From: Alphaproteobacteria bacterium
Lineage (GTDB): Bacteria > Pseudomonadota > Alphaproteobacteria > Rs-D84
Length of the DNA: 45,161 nt
Direction of reading: 5' to 3'
NCBI GenBank assembly: GCA_024402765.1
Contig: JAKSTC010000007.1
Coordinates: forward strand, 1 to 45,161
In this document: positions 15,805 through 24,371 of the stretch, piece after piece
How the letters are laid out: each line of letters opens with the position of its first letter
How positions within the stretch are numbered: position 1 is the first letter of the stretch
Translations under genes and position numbers: made by a program
Notes under the pieces: model-generated
Database searches by the model: none
The model's input: the letters and a program-made list of their open reading frames with translations, nothing else
What the model was told of the DNA's origin: nothing

Positions 15805-17712
15805 ATGTTGTCTTATGTTTACATTGTTGGCGGAATATTAACATTTGGTTTATTGGTTGCTTTATTCTTTATTTCGCGTCGTTCGCAACAGGTAATGCAA
15901 TCTTTGTTGACGATTATGACGCAACCAGAACGCGCAAAGGTAAAACAAGCATCCGATGTACTGCAAACGATATTAAATAACGAGATATTAAAAATACAAA
16001 AATGCTTTGATACCATACAGGCAACATTAAATTCACAAATAGGGCACACAGATGAATTGTATCAGCAATTAACCACCCAGAACGATAAATTGGTGGCAAC
16101 TGCAGACGAAGCGACAAAAAAACTATCCACAATGTCCCAACGATTGGATAATACAGTAAGTGGATTAAAAGCAATTACAGAATCAAACGATTGGAAAAAC
16201 GTCGAAATTATTACAGATAAATTTTCGTCTAGTATCAATGATATATTGTCTAAGATAGAATCAACAAACAATGCAACAAACGATAAAATTCAGGCTATTA
16301 ATGAATGTATTAACACCTGGTTACTCCAGAATAGTGAATTGCAGAGTCAGTTGAAAGAAATCTTTAAGACGAACCAAGAGCAATTACAAAACATTACATC
16401 AGAAACAAATGTGACAAAAGATGCTTTGAATGAACTTAGTTCTGCGGTGGCGACTGGGTTCGAAGGTGTAAAGACTGCTGCATCAGATTATACCACAACA
16501 ATGCAAGAAAACGATAAATTACTGTCATCACACTTAACTAAACTGGATGAATATAGTAAGCAGTCTAAAAAACAATTAACGGGGCAGATGAACACTCTTA
16601 TCAATACTGCTAATGGTGTTAGTGGTCAAATCAGATTGGTTGAATCTTCGATTGATAAGCAACTACATAAATTAACCGATGCAACAGAATTGATGACCCA
16701 AACCGCAACAGGAACACAAAATTCTGTGATAGAGATTAATAAAGAATTAACAGATTTAACTAATACTTTTAATTCAAGAATCAAAGAATTTGCATTAGGG
16801 GTCGTTGGTGAAATTAAAACCGTTTCTGGGGTTGCAAATGTAACACTAGACAACACAAAAACTGCGGCAAACAAATTCTCGGAATCTGTAAAGAGTATGG
16901 CGACCGGTGTTCGTGAAACATTGATAGAAATGAATACTGCACACGCCCAACTATCTGGTCAATCTGAAAATCTGATTAAGATGTCGGCTGAAACAACGGC
17001 AAAATTGCAACCGTTGTCTGAATTAATAGAAAAATATTACAAGGCATTACCAGATTTAGCAAACGGTTCAACCGAGGTTAACGACAGTTTGACCAAGATA
17101 GTGGCAAATCTGACCGACAAGATAAATTTAATGAAAACAACGGTATCAGAATCAGCCGATTCTATTTCTGAGTCTGCAGTTAAACTAGAAGATTTGGCGG
17201 GACATTCACGTCAACAAATGATTGATTTAATGTCTGATTATTCAAATGCGGTTAATACAATGCAGACATTAAACAAACAAATGATGTTGGCACGTGCAAC
17301 CGCACCAATGGATGCAATTAAAGATGCCGGGGAAACACCTATTGCGGCCGCCAGTGCATCAGACTTTTTAAATACAATCAAATCAGCAATGGCAAAATTA
17401 CACGAACAATCAGTTGATTTAACGCGTGCAACAGGTACGGAAATCCCAGATGTTGTTTTGAAAAAATATCATGCTGGGGATAAAACAATCTTTTCTAAAT
17501 GGTTGGCGAAAATGTTGAAATCTTTTGACGGAAGACGCATTGCAGAGATGTTAAAAAATGACACTGTCTTTCGTTCCCAAGCAACACAATTTATTCATGG
17601 GTTTGATAAAATTCTAACCGCTGCGAAACAAACAGACACCCCAGATGCAGTTATTACCAAATTATTAAAAACAGACCTGGGAATAATTTATTCCAGATTA
17701 AACAGAAATTAG
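15805..17712 (+). CDS. Membrane-anchored coiled-coil protein, function unknown
   Basis: 635 residues. One N-terminal transmembrane segment (YIVGGILTFGLLVALFFI, residues 5-22) is followed by Arg-Arg, consistent with a cytoplasmic body. Almost all the rest is Ser/Thr/Asn/Lys-rich helix with heptad character and repeated phrases such as MTQTATGTQNSVIEINKEL, reminiscent of chemoreceptor or apolipoprotein-like coiled coils. A small C-terminal globular block (about 545-635: KKYHAGDKTIFSKWLAKML, FRSQATQFIHGFDKIL, LGIIYSRL) resembles the end of other alphaproteobacterial coiled-coil proteins I cannot name. The start is ATG 15805 with GGGGAGAAG upstream; the longer frame overlaps addA. Not RmuC: its domain is not seen. 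Its stop is 3 nt from that of xseA. Confidence 0.75.
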   Translation: MLSYVYIVGGILTFGLLVALFFISRRSQQVMQSLLTIMTQPERAKVKQASDVLQTILNNEILKIQKCFDTIQATLNSQIGHTDELYQQLTTQNDKLVATADEATKKLSTMSQRLDNTVSGLKAITESNDWKNVEIITDKFSSSINDILSKIESTNNATNDKIQAINECINTWLLQNSELQSQLKEIFKTNQEQLQNITSETNVTKDALNELSSAVATGFEGVKTAASDYTTTMQENDKLLSSHLTKLDEYSKQSKKQLTGQMNTLINTANGVSGQIRLVESSIDKQLHKLTDATELMTQTATGTQNSVIEINKELTDLTNTFNSRIKEFALGVVGEIKTVSGVANVTLDNTKTAANKFSESVKSMATGVRETLIEMNTAHAQLSGQSENLIKMSAETTAKLQPLSELIEKYYKALPDLANGSTEVNDSLTKIVANLTDKINLMKTTVSESADSISESAVKLEDLAGHSRQQMIDLMSDYSNAVNTMQTLNKQMMLARATAPMDAIKDAGETPIAAASASDFLNTIKSAMAKLHEQSVDLTRATGTEIPDVVLKKYHAGDKTIFSKWLAKMLKSFDGRRIAEMLKNDTVFRSQATQFIHGFDKILTAAKQTDTPDAVITKLLKTDLGIIYSRLNRN

Positions 17713-17728
17713 ATTTTATATATCTAAT
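17708..17728. terminator. AT-rich hairpin at the coiled-coil / xseA convergence
   Basis: ATTAGAT (17708-17714) pairs with ATCTAAT (17722-17728) and covers both stop codons. It is weakly stable and lacks a proper T-run. Confidence 0.3.
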
Positions 17729-18954
17729 ACACCGTCAGCAAATTCAATAGTATGTGGTTTTGTTTTACTGTTGGCTGTGGTTATTATATTGCTTTTATCA
17801 TCGCGCACAATAGCATATCCACGCGACAGAACGCTTTTATAACTAAGCGAATTTAACATCTGCCCAATGTGTGCAATTGCCTGATTAAATGCCATCATAC
17901 GGTTTTGTAGGATATTAGGAAATGTAGAAATCGCCATAATTTGTTGTTCTATAGTTGTGATTTTCATAGACATAATGACATTCATTGTATGAACAGCATC
18001 ATCCAGCTTTTGTTCCCATTCCATAAGGGTTTGATGTGGACTCTTTATATTTATACTCAAAAGAACTTCTTTCATTTTACTTATCTTAGAACCAAATGTT
18101 GCCACAAGACTGTGTGATAAGTTATCTAAATCTTGAATTAACGAGATTTTGGTTGGTACAACCATTTCAGCGGCGCCGGTTGGTGTTGGCGCACGAACAT
18201 CTGCGGCAAAATCGATAAGCATCCAGTCTGGTTCGTGCCCAACCCCAGAAATTAATGGTATATGGCTGGCTGCGGCAGCGCGCACAACAATTTCTTCTGA
18301 AAATGGTAATAAATCTTCCAGTGCACCACCACCACGTGCAACAATAATGACATCAACGTTGTTATGTTTATTAAAATATTCAATACCTGCAGCAACTTCG
18401 GCCGCTGCCGTTGTGCCCTGAACGGTTGCAGGGTATAAAATAACACGAACTGGAAACCTTTCGCGTAAACGGTTTTGAATATCCTGGAATGCGGCACCGG
18501 TTGGGCTGGTTACCACGCCGATTGTTTGGGGCAGGTGGGGCAAAGGTTTTTTACGCGATGCGTCAAACAATCCTTCGGCTGCAAGTTTTTGTTTGCGTTC
18601 TTCAAGCATTTTAAGAATTGCACCAACACCAGCCATTTCAATTTCACTTGCAATCATTTGATAATTACTGCGGGCAGGGTATGTCGTGAATTTGCCAGTA
18701 ATGACAACTTCCATTCCTTCTTCAAGTTTAAAAGATATCGGAGTCCCACGCCAAATAATAACATTAATTACCGCCCCAGCATCCTTGATAGACATATAAA
18801 TATGGCCAGATGTTGCACGTGTTATTCCAGATAATTCGCCACGAACTTTGATAGTTGCAAAGGCAGTTTCAACAACGCCTTTTAACAACGCAGATGCGTC
18901 CGTAACACTAAATATCGTATCGGGTTTAACAATAGGTTCTGGTTTTGGTAACAT
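17716..18954 (-). CDS. xseA: Exodeoxyribonuclease VII large subunit
   Basis: 412-residue catalytic subunit of ExoVII, which degrades single-stranded DNA in both directions. An N-terminal OB-fold (about 25-110, SGHIYMSIKDAGAVINVIIW) is followed by the catalytic core: GVVTSPTGAAFQDIQNR, ARGGGALEDLLPFSEE, and SGVGHEPDWMLIDFAADVRA with the invariant Asp and His. TPTGAAEMVVP marks the end of the core and a helical C-terminus follows. The small subunit xseB is not in the window. It begins one base after the upstream hypothetical gene and is the last gene of the long minus-strand run from rpsP. Confidence 0.95.
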   Translation of the reverse strand: MLPKPEPIVKPDTIFSVTDASALLKGVVETAFATIKVRGELSGITRATSGHIYMSIKDAGAVINVIIWRGTPISFKLEEGMEVVITGKFTTYPARSNYQMIASEIEMAGVGAILKMLEERKQKLAAEGLFDASRKKPLPHLPQTIGVVTSPTGAAFQDIQNRLRERFPVRVILYPATVQGTTAAAEVAAGIEYFNKHNNVDVIIVARGGGALEDLLPFSEEIVVRAAAASHIPLISGVGHEPDWMLIDFAADVRAPTPTGAAEMVVPTKISLIQDLDNLSHSLVATFGSKISKMKEVLLSINIKSPHQTLMEWEQKLDDAVHTMNVIMSMKITTIEQQIMAISTFPNILQNRMMAFNQAIAHIGQMLNSLSYKSVLSRGYAIVRDDKSNIITTANSKTKPHTIEFADGVLDI

Positions 18955-18955
18955 C

Positions 18956-19477
18956 TTATTCTAACCCCGCACATTTTCCTAGTATGGCTGCGGATTTAAT
19001 CACATCATCCAAAAAGATTTTGTCTTTTCGAAGCATGGTTAAAAGCCTGCCTTTTTTATACGGAAAAACATTGTTTATAAAATAATCATAAGTCATGATT
19101 TCGTATTGTTGTGGTTCAACAAATTGAGTAAAAGTGATATCAAATGGTTCACTATAATTTTTTGCTTGCAACCAAGTATGTATCCCGCTTGTTTTTAAAT
19201 CCCAAAATTTATCACCACCCGACCGTGAATATATATAGTAGCTACTTATTAAACAAAAATCTTGTGCAGGATCGGTTTTAGAAGGGTAGTGTTTAACAAA
19301 CATATCCTCGCCAAATACTTTTTTGTAAGTTAATTTATACTTAAAAGCCTCACGCAAAGCGACCACAGCATATGGCAGTGTATATTCGCCGACCATAATA
19401 TCATTATAAGCGGTTGCACGCTCCATTAATTCGCGAGTCGCTTTGTCATAATAAGATAATTTATTACCATTGTTCAT
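18956..19477 (-). CDS. Hypothetical protein between tsaD and xseA
   Basis: 173 residues from the chosen start; no family recognised. It looks soluble and globular: rich in Tyr, Lys and Phe, no signal peptide, no transmembrane segment. Distinct phrases are LSYYDKATRELMERATAYND, LISSYYIYSRSGGDKFWDLK and RKDKIFLDDVIKSAAILGK. The frame is open back to 19549 and overlaps the tsaD end, but the ATG at 19477 clears tsaD. Neither start has a convincing ribosome site. It abuts xseA with 1 nt between, so it is surely co-transcribed. A role in DNA repair or tRNA modification would be pure guilt by association. Confidence 0.65.
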   Translation of the reverse strand: MNNGNKLSYYDKATRELMERATAYNDIMVGEYTLPYAVVALREAFKYKLTYKKVFGEDMFVKHYPSKTDPAQDFCLISSYYIYSRSGGDKFWDLKTSGIHTWLQAKNYSEPFDITFTQFVEPQQYEIMTYDYFINNVFPYKKGRLLTMLRKDKIFLDDVIKSAAILGKCAGLE

Positions 19478-19518
19478 ATCATCATTGATTGTAACACATG
19501 ATAGCAAAAAATTCAAAT

Positions 19519-20634
19519 TTATAATTCTGTCAAAGGCCAACGTGGACACGGTGCCACAGGTTTTGTTACAATGTTACCAACAAGATAATTTTCAATACCC
19601 GCCCATGCAATCATTGCGCCGTTATCTGTACACAAACTCATCGGTGGGGCAGCAAAAATCATATCATTCTCAGATGCTAATTTTTCCATTGCCGCACGAA
19701 TTGCACTATTTTTTGCAACACCCCCAGCAACCACCAATGTTTTTGGTGCAGCATTACGAACCCTTGTGTCACACAATGCGTGTTGTAGTCGGTTTACAAT
19801 ACAATCGACAACGGCACTTTGAAAAGAAGCACAAAAATCGTTTATCAATTTATCACTATATGGTTCAGATTCCTTGGACAATAAAGTTCTGGCTGCAGTT
19901 TTAATACCACTAAACGAAAAATCACAACCCGGTTTATCACATAGTGGACGCGGCAGATTAAAAGCTTGTGGATTACCCATTTGTGCACGTTTATCAACCG
20001 CGGGTCCCCCAGGATAACCCAGACCCAACATCTTTGCAACCTTATCAAATGCTTCACCTGCGCTATCATCAATTGTCTGACCGATTAATTCGTATTTACC
20101 CACACCACACACTAACAAAATTTGGCAATGTCCCCCTGATGCCAACATTAACAAATAAGGGAATTCTACATTTACAGATTCTACAACACCACTTGCACTG
20201 GTTGCAGAAAGGCGTGGCACCAATGCGTGGCCTTCCAAATGATTAACTGCCACCAATGGTTTATTTGTTGATTGGGCAATACCTGTCGCAGCCATCCAAC
20301 CAACCAAAACACCACCAATTAGTCCAGGCCCCGCCGTAGCGGCAATAACATCAATATCATCAATTGTTTTGCCCGCGGTTGATAATGTTTTTTGTATAAC
20401 CTCATCAATCGCTAATATATGCGCGCGTGCAGCCAATTCAGGAACAACACCACCGTATTTCTGGTGTTCTGGAATCTGTGAATAAATAATATGAGACAAG
20501 ATATTGCGGTTAGAATCAACAATAGCCGCACTGGTTTCATCACACGAAGATTCGATACCCAAACATAACAACTCACCATCTGGATTCAATCGAGAAGTTT
20601 CCATATTTGTACGAATTAATTTTTCTTCTGTCAT
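19519..20634 (-). CDS. tsaD: tRNA N6-threonylcarbamoyladenosine synthase subunit TsaD
   Basis: ASKHA-fold enzyme that transfers the threonylcarbamoyl group to A37 of ANN-reading tRNAs, with TsaB/TsaE. 371 residues. Conserved blocks: CLGIESSCDETSAAIVD (24-40), GGVVPELAARAH, TAGPGLIGGVLVG, NHLEGH (the metal-binding HxxxH, Leu for the usual Met), SGGHCQILL, DDSAGEAFDKVAKMLGL and CTDNGAMIAW. The first about 20 residues are an extra non-conserved extension; an internal ATG (residue 11) is an alternative start. Its ATG overlaps the upstream TGA (ATGA), giving coupling to the DUF1460 gene. Confidence 0.96.
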   Translation of the reverse strand: MTEEKLIRTNMETSRLNPDGELLCLGIESSCDETSAAIVDSNRNILSHIIYSQIPEHQKYGGVVPELAARAHILAIDEVIQKTLSTAGKTIDDIDVIAATAGPGLIGGVLVGWMAATGIAQSTNKPLVAVNHLEGHALVPRLSATSASGVVESVNVEFPYLLMLASGGHCQILLVCGVGKYELIGQTIDDSAGEAFDKVAKMLGLGYPGGPAVDKRAQMGNPQAFNLPRPLCDKPGCDFSFSGIKTAARTLLSKESEPYSDKLINDFCASFQSAVVDCIVNRLQHALCDTRVRNAAPKTLVVAGGVAKNSAIRAAMEKLASENDMIFAAPPMSLCTDNGAMIAWAGIENYLVGNIVTKPVAPCPRWPLTEL

Positions 20635-21332
20635 TTTATTTTCACCAATACAATTCCCAAATTATTGCTGTTTTTGGCGCGTTTTGCGTTATAGTTTTCA
20701 AAATCTGTATCCATAACACATTCGTGGTCAGATGATGCATGACGCAATATTTTGCCACCCGACAGGACAAATCCCATATGCGAAACCGCCAAATCTGTGC
20801 CAATTATATCAATTTTTTTTGATTTGCCAACAACAAATAATACAACCAAAGGTTCAACATTATTAATAGGTTTTAATTCAGAATAGGGTATGTATTCTAA
20901 TTCTATAGTCTGAGGTTCAAAGTTTGTATCAATATTATGCATCTTTTTGAACCAAGATTTTTTATCAATTGTAACTGTTCTGATTGCGGTATTGCCATAT
21001 TGTGAACTTACATTTTCAAGCAAATCATAATTATTAGACAACCAATCATATTCTGCAAAATGATTGCGTTTTATAAAATCAGGCTGACCATCCACATACC
21101 GAATTTTATTTAATTTATTCACATTGCCATTTGCAAGCGATGTTTCAACAAATGTCATACAATCAAATGCATCATCGCGAATTAATGGATCAGAATCGTA
21201 ACCATAACCTTCGCCCAGTGGGCTTGGTACATATTTCGCACCCAGGTATTTTTGTCCTGGCATTTGTGGCAAAGTACAAGCGAGCATAAATAACAAAGGT
21301 ATAAATTGCATAAATTTCATGTTCGTGGACAT
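20631..21332 (-). CDS. DUF1460-type secreted amidase (NlpC/P60-like), likely lipoprotein
   Basis: 233 residues resembling DUF1460 proteins, cysteine amidases thought to cut peptidoglycan peptides. The active-site phrase is FDCMTFVETSLA (Cys58), followed by NKIRYVDGQPDFIKRNHFAEYDW, typical of the family. The later SHMGFVLSGGKILRHASS supplies the catalytic His. The N-terminus (FMQFIPLLFMLACTLPQ) is an export signal with a Cys that may be lipidated, although the lipobox is imperfect. It starts 3 nt after the small membrane gene and overlaps tsaD by 4 nt. ATG 21332 has no clear ribosome site; 21320 is an alternative. An envelope enzyme inside a ribosome/tRNA gene run is unusual. Confidence 0.72.
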   Translation of the reverse strand: MSTNMKFMQFIPLLFMLACTLPQMPGQKYLGAKYVPSPLGEGYGYDSDPLIRDDAFDCMTFVETSLANGNVNKLNKIRYVDGQPDFIKRNHFAEYDWLSNNYDLLENVSSQYGNTAIRTVTIDKKSWFKKMHNIDTNFEPQTIELEYIPYSELKPINNVEPLVVLFVVGKSKKIDIIGTDLAVSHMGFVLSGGKILRHASSDHECVMDTDFENYNAKRAKNSNNLGIVLVKIK

Positions 21333-21335
21333 GTA

Positions 21336-21641
21336 TTAATTATTTTCTTTTAATTGAATACCCATTGAACATAACCGAACTGCATCACTTACCATAAATT
21401 CACCAGAATCCGGTAATATAGCCATTTTATTAACACACGCAACAATTAATTCAACATTTTCATCAGATGCATTTACAACACGGACTGCGGTTGTACGACG
21501 CTCATTTGACGCAGAAAGCCACTTTTTTAAATTTCCCGATTCTAATTCAGATGTGTGTTGTGCCATAAAGAAAACAATGATACCTAAAAGCAAAACACCA
21601 ATACCAATGAACAACATTAAATATTTTTTTATAAATCGCAT
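21336..21641 (-). CDS. Small single-pass membrane protein
   Basis: 101 residues, family unknown. One N-terminal membrane segment (YLMLFIGIGVLLLGIIVFFM, residues 7-26) preceded by Lys/Arg, so the C-terminal domain should be periplasmic. That domain is mixed polar with two cysteines (ACVNK and RLCSMG) that could form a disulfide. A GGGGG-containing ribosome site lies upstream. It sits between DUF2155 and DUF1460 genes, both envelope proteins, which suggests but does not show a cell-envelope role. Confidence 0.65.
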   Translation of the reverse strand: MRFIKKYLMLFIGIGVLLLGIIVFFMAQHTSELESGNLKKWLSASNERRTTAVRVVNASDENVELIVACVNKMAILPDSGEFMVSDAVRLCSMGIQLKENN

Positions 21642-21662
21642 AGTGCCCCCCTGTAATAAAAT

Positions 21663-22019
21663 TTATTCACACCCAACAACCCACAAATCATAATCAGGAT
21701 TCTGTAATGGGTTTTGGCCTGGGTTATTTCTGCTCATCCAACCGGAAAAAATTTTACCTTTGTCAGGTTCTTGAATTTCAATAAAAGCAAAGAAATCTTC
21801 AGCCTGGAAAGGATCTGTTTTTTTACACGATCTGACCAATATAGATAATTTATCAAACTGAACATCCCCACCAACGGGAATTTTTACCATCTGTGTTTTG
21901 CCTGCGGTCTTGTCCATAATACGAACAACCACAACATCGTTATCGGTATATGCAAATACACTTAATACGGGAACAAAAAACAGGGGAATAACAAACAACA
22001 ATTTTTTTAAAAAAGTCAT
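21663..22019 (-). CDS. DUF2155 periplasmic protein
   Basis: 118 residues. A signal peptide (MTFLKKLLFVIPLFFVPVLSVFA) is followed by a small beta-rich domain matching DUF2155, a family I know mainly from Alphaproteobacteria: VRIMDKTAGKTQMVKIPVG, LSILVRSCKK, FFAFIEIQEPD, IFSGWMSRNNPGQNPLQNP and YDLWVVGC. The two cysteines probably form a disulfide. No function is established that I can name. GGGGG just upstream of the ATG serves as the ribosome site. It follows rplS by 24 nt. Confidence 0.85.
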   Translation of the reverse strand: MTFLKKLLFVIPLFFVPVLSVFAYTDNDVVVVRIMDKTAGKTQMVKIPVGGDVQFDKLSILVRSCKKTDPFQAEDFFAFIEIQEPDKGKIFSGWMSRNNPGQNPLQNPDYDLWVVGCE

Positions 22020-22043
22020 TGGTTAACCCCCGCTTATTTTTAA

Positions 22044-22415
22044 TTATTTATTAGCAGACAAATCTTCAACGATACGTGCTTTTTTACCAGACAAGCCACG
22101 CAAGAAGAATAATTTTGCACGGCGAACTTTACCGTTACGAACTTTTTCAATTTTTTCAATCGCAGGTGTGTATAATGGGAATTTGCGTTCTACACCAACA
22201 CCATAAGATTCGCGACGAACAGTAAATGATGCATTATTGCCGTTGCCACCATCACGTGCGATAACAACACCTTCGAATAACTGAATACGAAACTTGTCGC
22301 CATCTTTAATTTTTACATGAACTTTTACCATGTCGCCCGCCTTGAAATCAGGTATTTTCTTGTTTTCTGCTAATTTAGCAACTTGTTTTTCTTCTAATTT
22401 TTTAATAATATTCAT
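22044..22415 (-). CDS. rplS: 50S ribosomal protein L19
   Basis: 123 residues, standard length. L19 sits at the 30S-50S interface. Typical phrases: [55 protein letters not shown], and [19 protein letters not shown]. It begins 1 nt after trmD ends, with AAAGGAAAAATAAA upstream. It is the last ribosomal gene of the rpsP-rimM-trmD-rplS set. Confidence 0.98.
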   Translation of the reverse strand: MNIIKKLEEKQVAKLAENKKIPDFKAGDMVKVHVKIKDGDKFRIQLFEGVVIARDGGNGNNASFTVRRESYGVGVERKFPLYTPAIEKIEKVRNGKVRRAKLFFLRGLSGKKARIVEDLSANK

Positions 22416-22416
22416 T

Positions 22417-23100
22417 TTATTTTTCCTTTAATAAATCCGGACGACGTTCCTTGGTTATTGCGTCCGATTGTTCTTTCCGCCACCGTTCGATATTGCCGTG
22501 GTGACCAGACAGCAGGACTTCTGGGACACTTTGTCCACGCCATACTGACGGACGGGTATATAACGGCCATTCAAGCCCGCCGATTTCAAAACTTTCATTT
22601 GCGGTGGCATCAACCCCACCACCCAGTACATTATCTACCAGACGAACGGCGCTGTCAACAAAAACTTGCGCTGCGATTTCGCCACCAGATAAAATATAAT
22701 CACCGATAGATAATTCCATTATATTATACATATCAATAACCCGTTGGTCAATACCTTCATATCGACCGCAGAGCAGAGTAAAGGTCTTGTTTTCTGAATT
22801 TTCTGCAAAATTGCGCACCATTTTCTGGGTTAATGTTGGTCCGCGTGGCGAAAAGTATATGATTTGACCTGGATTTTCGATTGAATCCAATGCCGCCCCC
22901 AAAACATCAGGGCGCATAACCATACCAACACCCCCACCAAATTGTTCATCATCTACACTGCCGTAATTATTTATAGCAAAATCACGAATATTTATAACTT
23001 TATACGACCAAACACCCCTATCCAACGCACGACCAACCACCCCACCGGCAAGTGTGCCAGGAAACATTTCAGGGAAAATCGTCAATATATTAAAGTGCAT
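22417..23100 (-). CDS. trmD: tRNA (guanine37-N1)-methyltransferase
   Basis: SPOUT methyltransferase that makes m1G37 in tRNAs reading CNN codons, preventing +1 frameshifts. 227 residues. The N-terminal [15 protein letters not shown], the [10 protein letters not shown] loop, [13 protein letters not shown], and the trefoil-knot AdoMet site [17 protein letters not shown] are all present. The C-terminal half has [14 protein letters not shown] and [13 protein letters not shown]. Directly abuts rimM (no gap) and rplS (1 nt). Confidence 0.97.
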   Translation of the reverse strand: MHFNILTIFPEMFPGTLAGGVVGRALDRGVWSYKVINIRDFAINNYGSVDDEQFGGGVGMVMRPDVLGAALDSIENPGQIIYFSPRGPTLTQKMVRNFAENSENKTFTLLCGRYEGIDQRVIDMYNIMELSIGDYILSGGEIAAQVFVDSAVRLVDNVLGGGVDATANESFEIGGLEWPLYTRPSVWRGQSVPEVLLSGHHGNIERWRKEQSDAITKERRPDLLKEK

Positions 23101-23568
23101 TTATTTAACAGTTATATTTTTTTTATCAAAATCAACAACAGCACCAACAAAAGAAACCATATCGCCATTATCGAGTTCAATTATATCACCTGCGCCAAAG
23201 TTCTGAAAACCCGATACAATACCTATCTGTTTCCCATCGCGAATAACACTAAATCCAATTAAATCAGATTGATAATATTCGCCTTTTTTCAATTGTGGCA
23301 AAGAATCGCGCGCAATGAACAATTCTGTCCCGCGAAATGATTCTGCATCATTGCGGGTGTTCACCCCGTCAATGCGCGCGATTATAACCGTTGACTTTGG
23401 ACTTAGCGGGCGAACAAACTTAAAATAGTCAGATTCAAATTTGTCTGACAAAATCTTAAACTGTTTAAAGTCATTTGGTGATTCAGAATATGTTTGAACA
23501 CGCACCTCACCACGCACCCCCTGGGGGGCGACAATTTTTCCAACCAAAATTTTATCATTTTCTGACAT
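23101..23568 (-). CDS. rimM: 16S rRNA processing protein RimM
   Basis: 155-residue 30S maturation factor that binds S19. The N-terminal barrel domain reads ILVGKIVAPQGVRGEVRVQTYSE and includes the RGEVRV signature. Then IDGVNTRNDAESFRGTELFI and the PRC-barrel domain (GEYYQSDLIGFSVI, GDIIELDNGDMVSFV). The last residues are short compared with most homologues. It is separated from rpsP by 81 nt holding a strong hairpin. Confidence 0.93.
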   Translation of the reverse strand: MSENDKILVGKIVAPQGVRGEVRVQTYSESPNDFKQFKILSDKFESDYFKFVRPLSPKSTVIIARIDGVNTRNDAESFRGTELFIARDSLPQLKKGEYYQSDLIGFSVIRDGKQIGIVSGFQNFGAGDIIELDNGDMVSFVGAVVDFDKKNITVK

Positions 23569-23591
23569 ATTTTAGCGTTTTGTCGAGACAA

Positions 23592-23634
23592 CTCTATGAT
23601 GACAGGTCTTTAAACAAAACTGTCATCATAGTTA
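23592..23634 (-). repeat. Long hairpin between rpsP and rimM
   Basis: CTATGATGACAG (23594-23605) and CTGTCATCATAG (23620-23631) form a perfect 12-bp stem with a 14-nt loop. Outer CTC/GAG-type pairing continues after a small bulge. No T-run follows on the minus strand, so it is more likely an RNA-processing or stability element than a terminator. Confidence 0.6.
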
Positions 23635-23649
23635 GAGCTATAACAATTA

Positions 23650-24168
23650 TTATTCAGCAACAGTTTCTGTAGTTTCAGAAGATGCTTCTGCTGTTACGGT
23701 CTCTTCTTCGGCTGGTGTTTCAGCAACAGTTTCTGTAGTTTCAGAAGATGCTTCTGCTGTTACAGTTTCTTCTTCGGCTGGTGTTTCGACAGGCGCTTCT
23801 GCAGCTGCTTTTTCTTCGGCTATTTTAGCCAACTTTTCTGCTTTGTCTTTAATTTTCATTTGTGTCTTTTCAGATTGCAAATGTTTCTTTGTCTGAACAG
23901 GAATAGGTTTAGCAGCAACCAACCCGGCCTTCACTAAGAATTTATAAACACGATCAGATGGTTTTGCACCCTTGGCCATCCAAGCTTTTACTTCGTCAAT
24001 ATTTAAGATAACACGTTTTTCGTCATCGCGCGCCAACATTGGATTATACTTACCAACAACAGCCAAAATATTTCCAGAATTACGTGCATTACGTGAATCT
24101 GTAACAACGACATGATAATATGGGCGTTTTTTTGCGCCATAACGTGTCAATCTAATAACTGTAGCCAT
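23650..24168 (-). CDS. rpsP: 30S ribosomal protein S16 with long acidic C-terminal tail
   Basis: 172 residues, about twice the usual S16. Residues 1-85 are normal (MATVIRLTRYGAKKRPYYHV, VVTDSRNARN, VGKYNPM, KAWMAKGAKPSDRV). Residues about 95-172 are a low-complexity Lys then Ala/Glu/Thr/Val tail. Its last 44 residues are two copies of a 22-residue unit containing EETVTAEASSETTETVAE. The DNA copies are a 66-bp tandem repeat. Lys/Ala/Glu tails are known on some alphaproteobacterial S16 proteins; this duplicated form is local. AAGGAG precedes the ATG. First gene of the run to xseA. Confidence 0.96.
   Translation of the reverse strand: MATVIRLTRYGAKKRPYYHVVVTDSRNARNSGNILAVVGKYNPMLARDDEKRVILNIDEVKAWMAKGAKPSDRVYKFLVKAGLVAAKPIPVQTKKHLQSEKTQMKIKDKAEKLAKIAEEKAAAEAPVETPAEEETVTAEASSETTETVAETPAEEETVTAEASSETTETVAE
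23654..23785 (-). repeat. 66-bp tandem repeat in the rpsP 3' end
   Basis: Units 23654-23719 and 23720-23785 are nearly identical (differences near the GGTCTC/AGTTTC stretch). They encode the duplicated 22-residue tail of S16. The few differences suggest recent duplication. Confidence 0.85.
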
Positions 24169-24208
24169 ATTTTACTCCTTAATTGTTTTTATAGCCTTTT
24201 GCCCACAC

Positions 24209-24248
24209 AAAAAAACCATCATCAAGAGCGAAAACTCGCCGGTTGATG
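24209..24248 (-). terminator. Terminator or attenuator upstream of rpsP
   Basis: Stem CATCAA/TTGATG (24220-24225 with 24243-24248) and GCGA/TCGC (24228-24231 with 24236-24239), followed on the minus strand by seven T. It ends the preceding hypothetical gene or acts as an attenuator. A TATAAA box between it and the rpsP ATG could start a fresh transcript. Confidence 0.55.
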
Positions 24249-24371
24249 TCCCTTATGCATACCGCATACAAGGTTAACGATAATGGCAATCTTATGGGAT
24301 TTGCAGTGCAATTATGAACCAAGAATTTATAAAAGTCAAATATTTTTGCTTCTTACAGCCAGAATAATTAT

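Noticed and set aside
15805..17712. RmuC recombination-limiting protein as identity of the coiled-coil gene
   Set aside because: The N-terminal anchor and coiled coil are similar in style, but the RmuC nuclease-like domain is missing.
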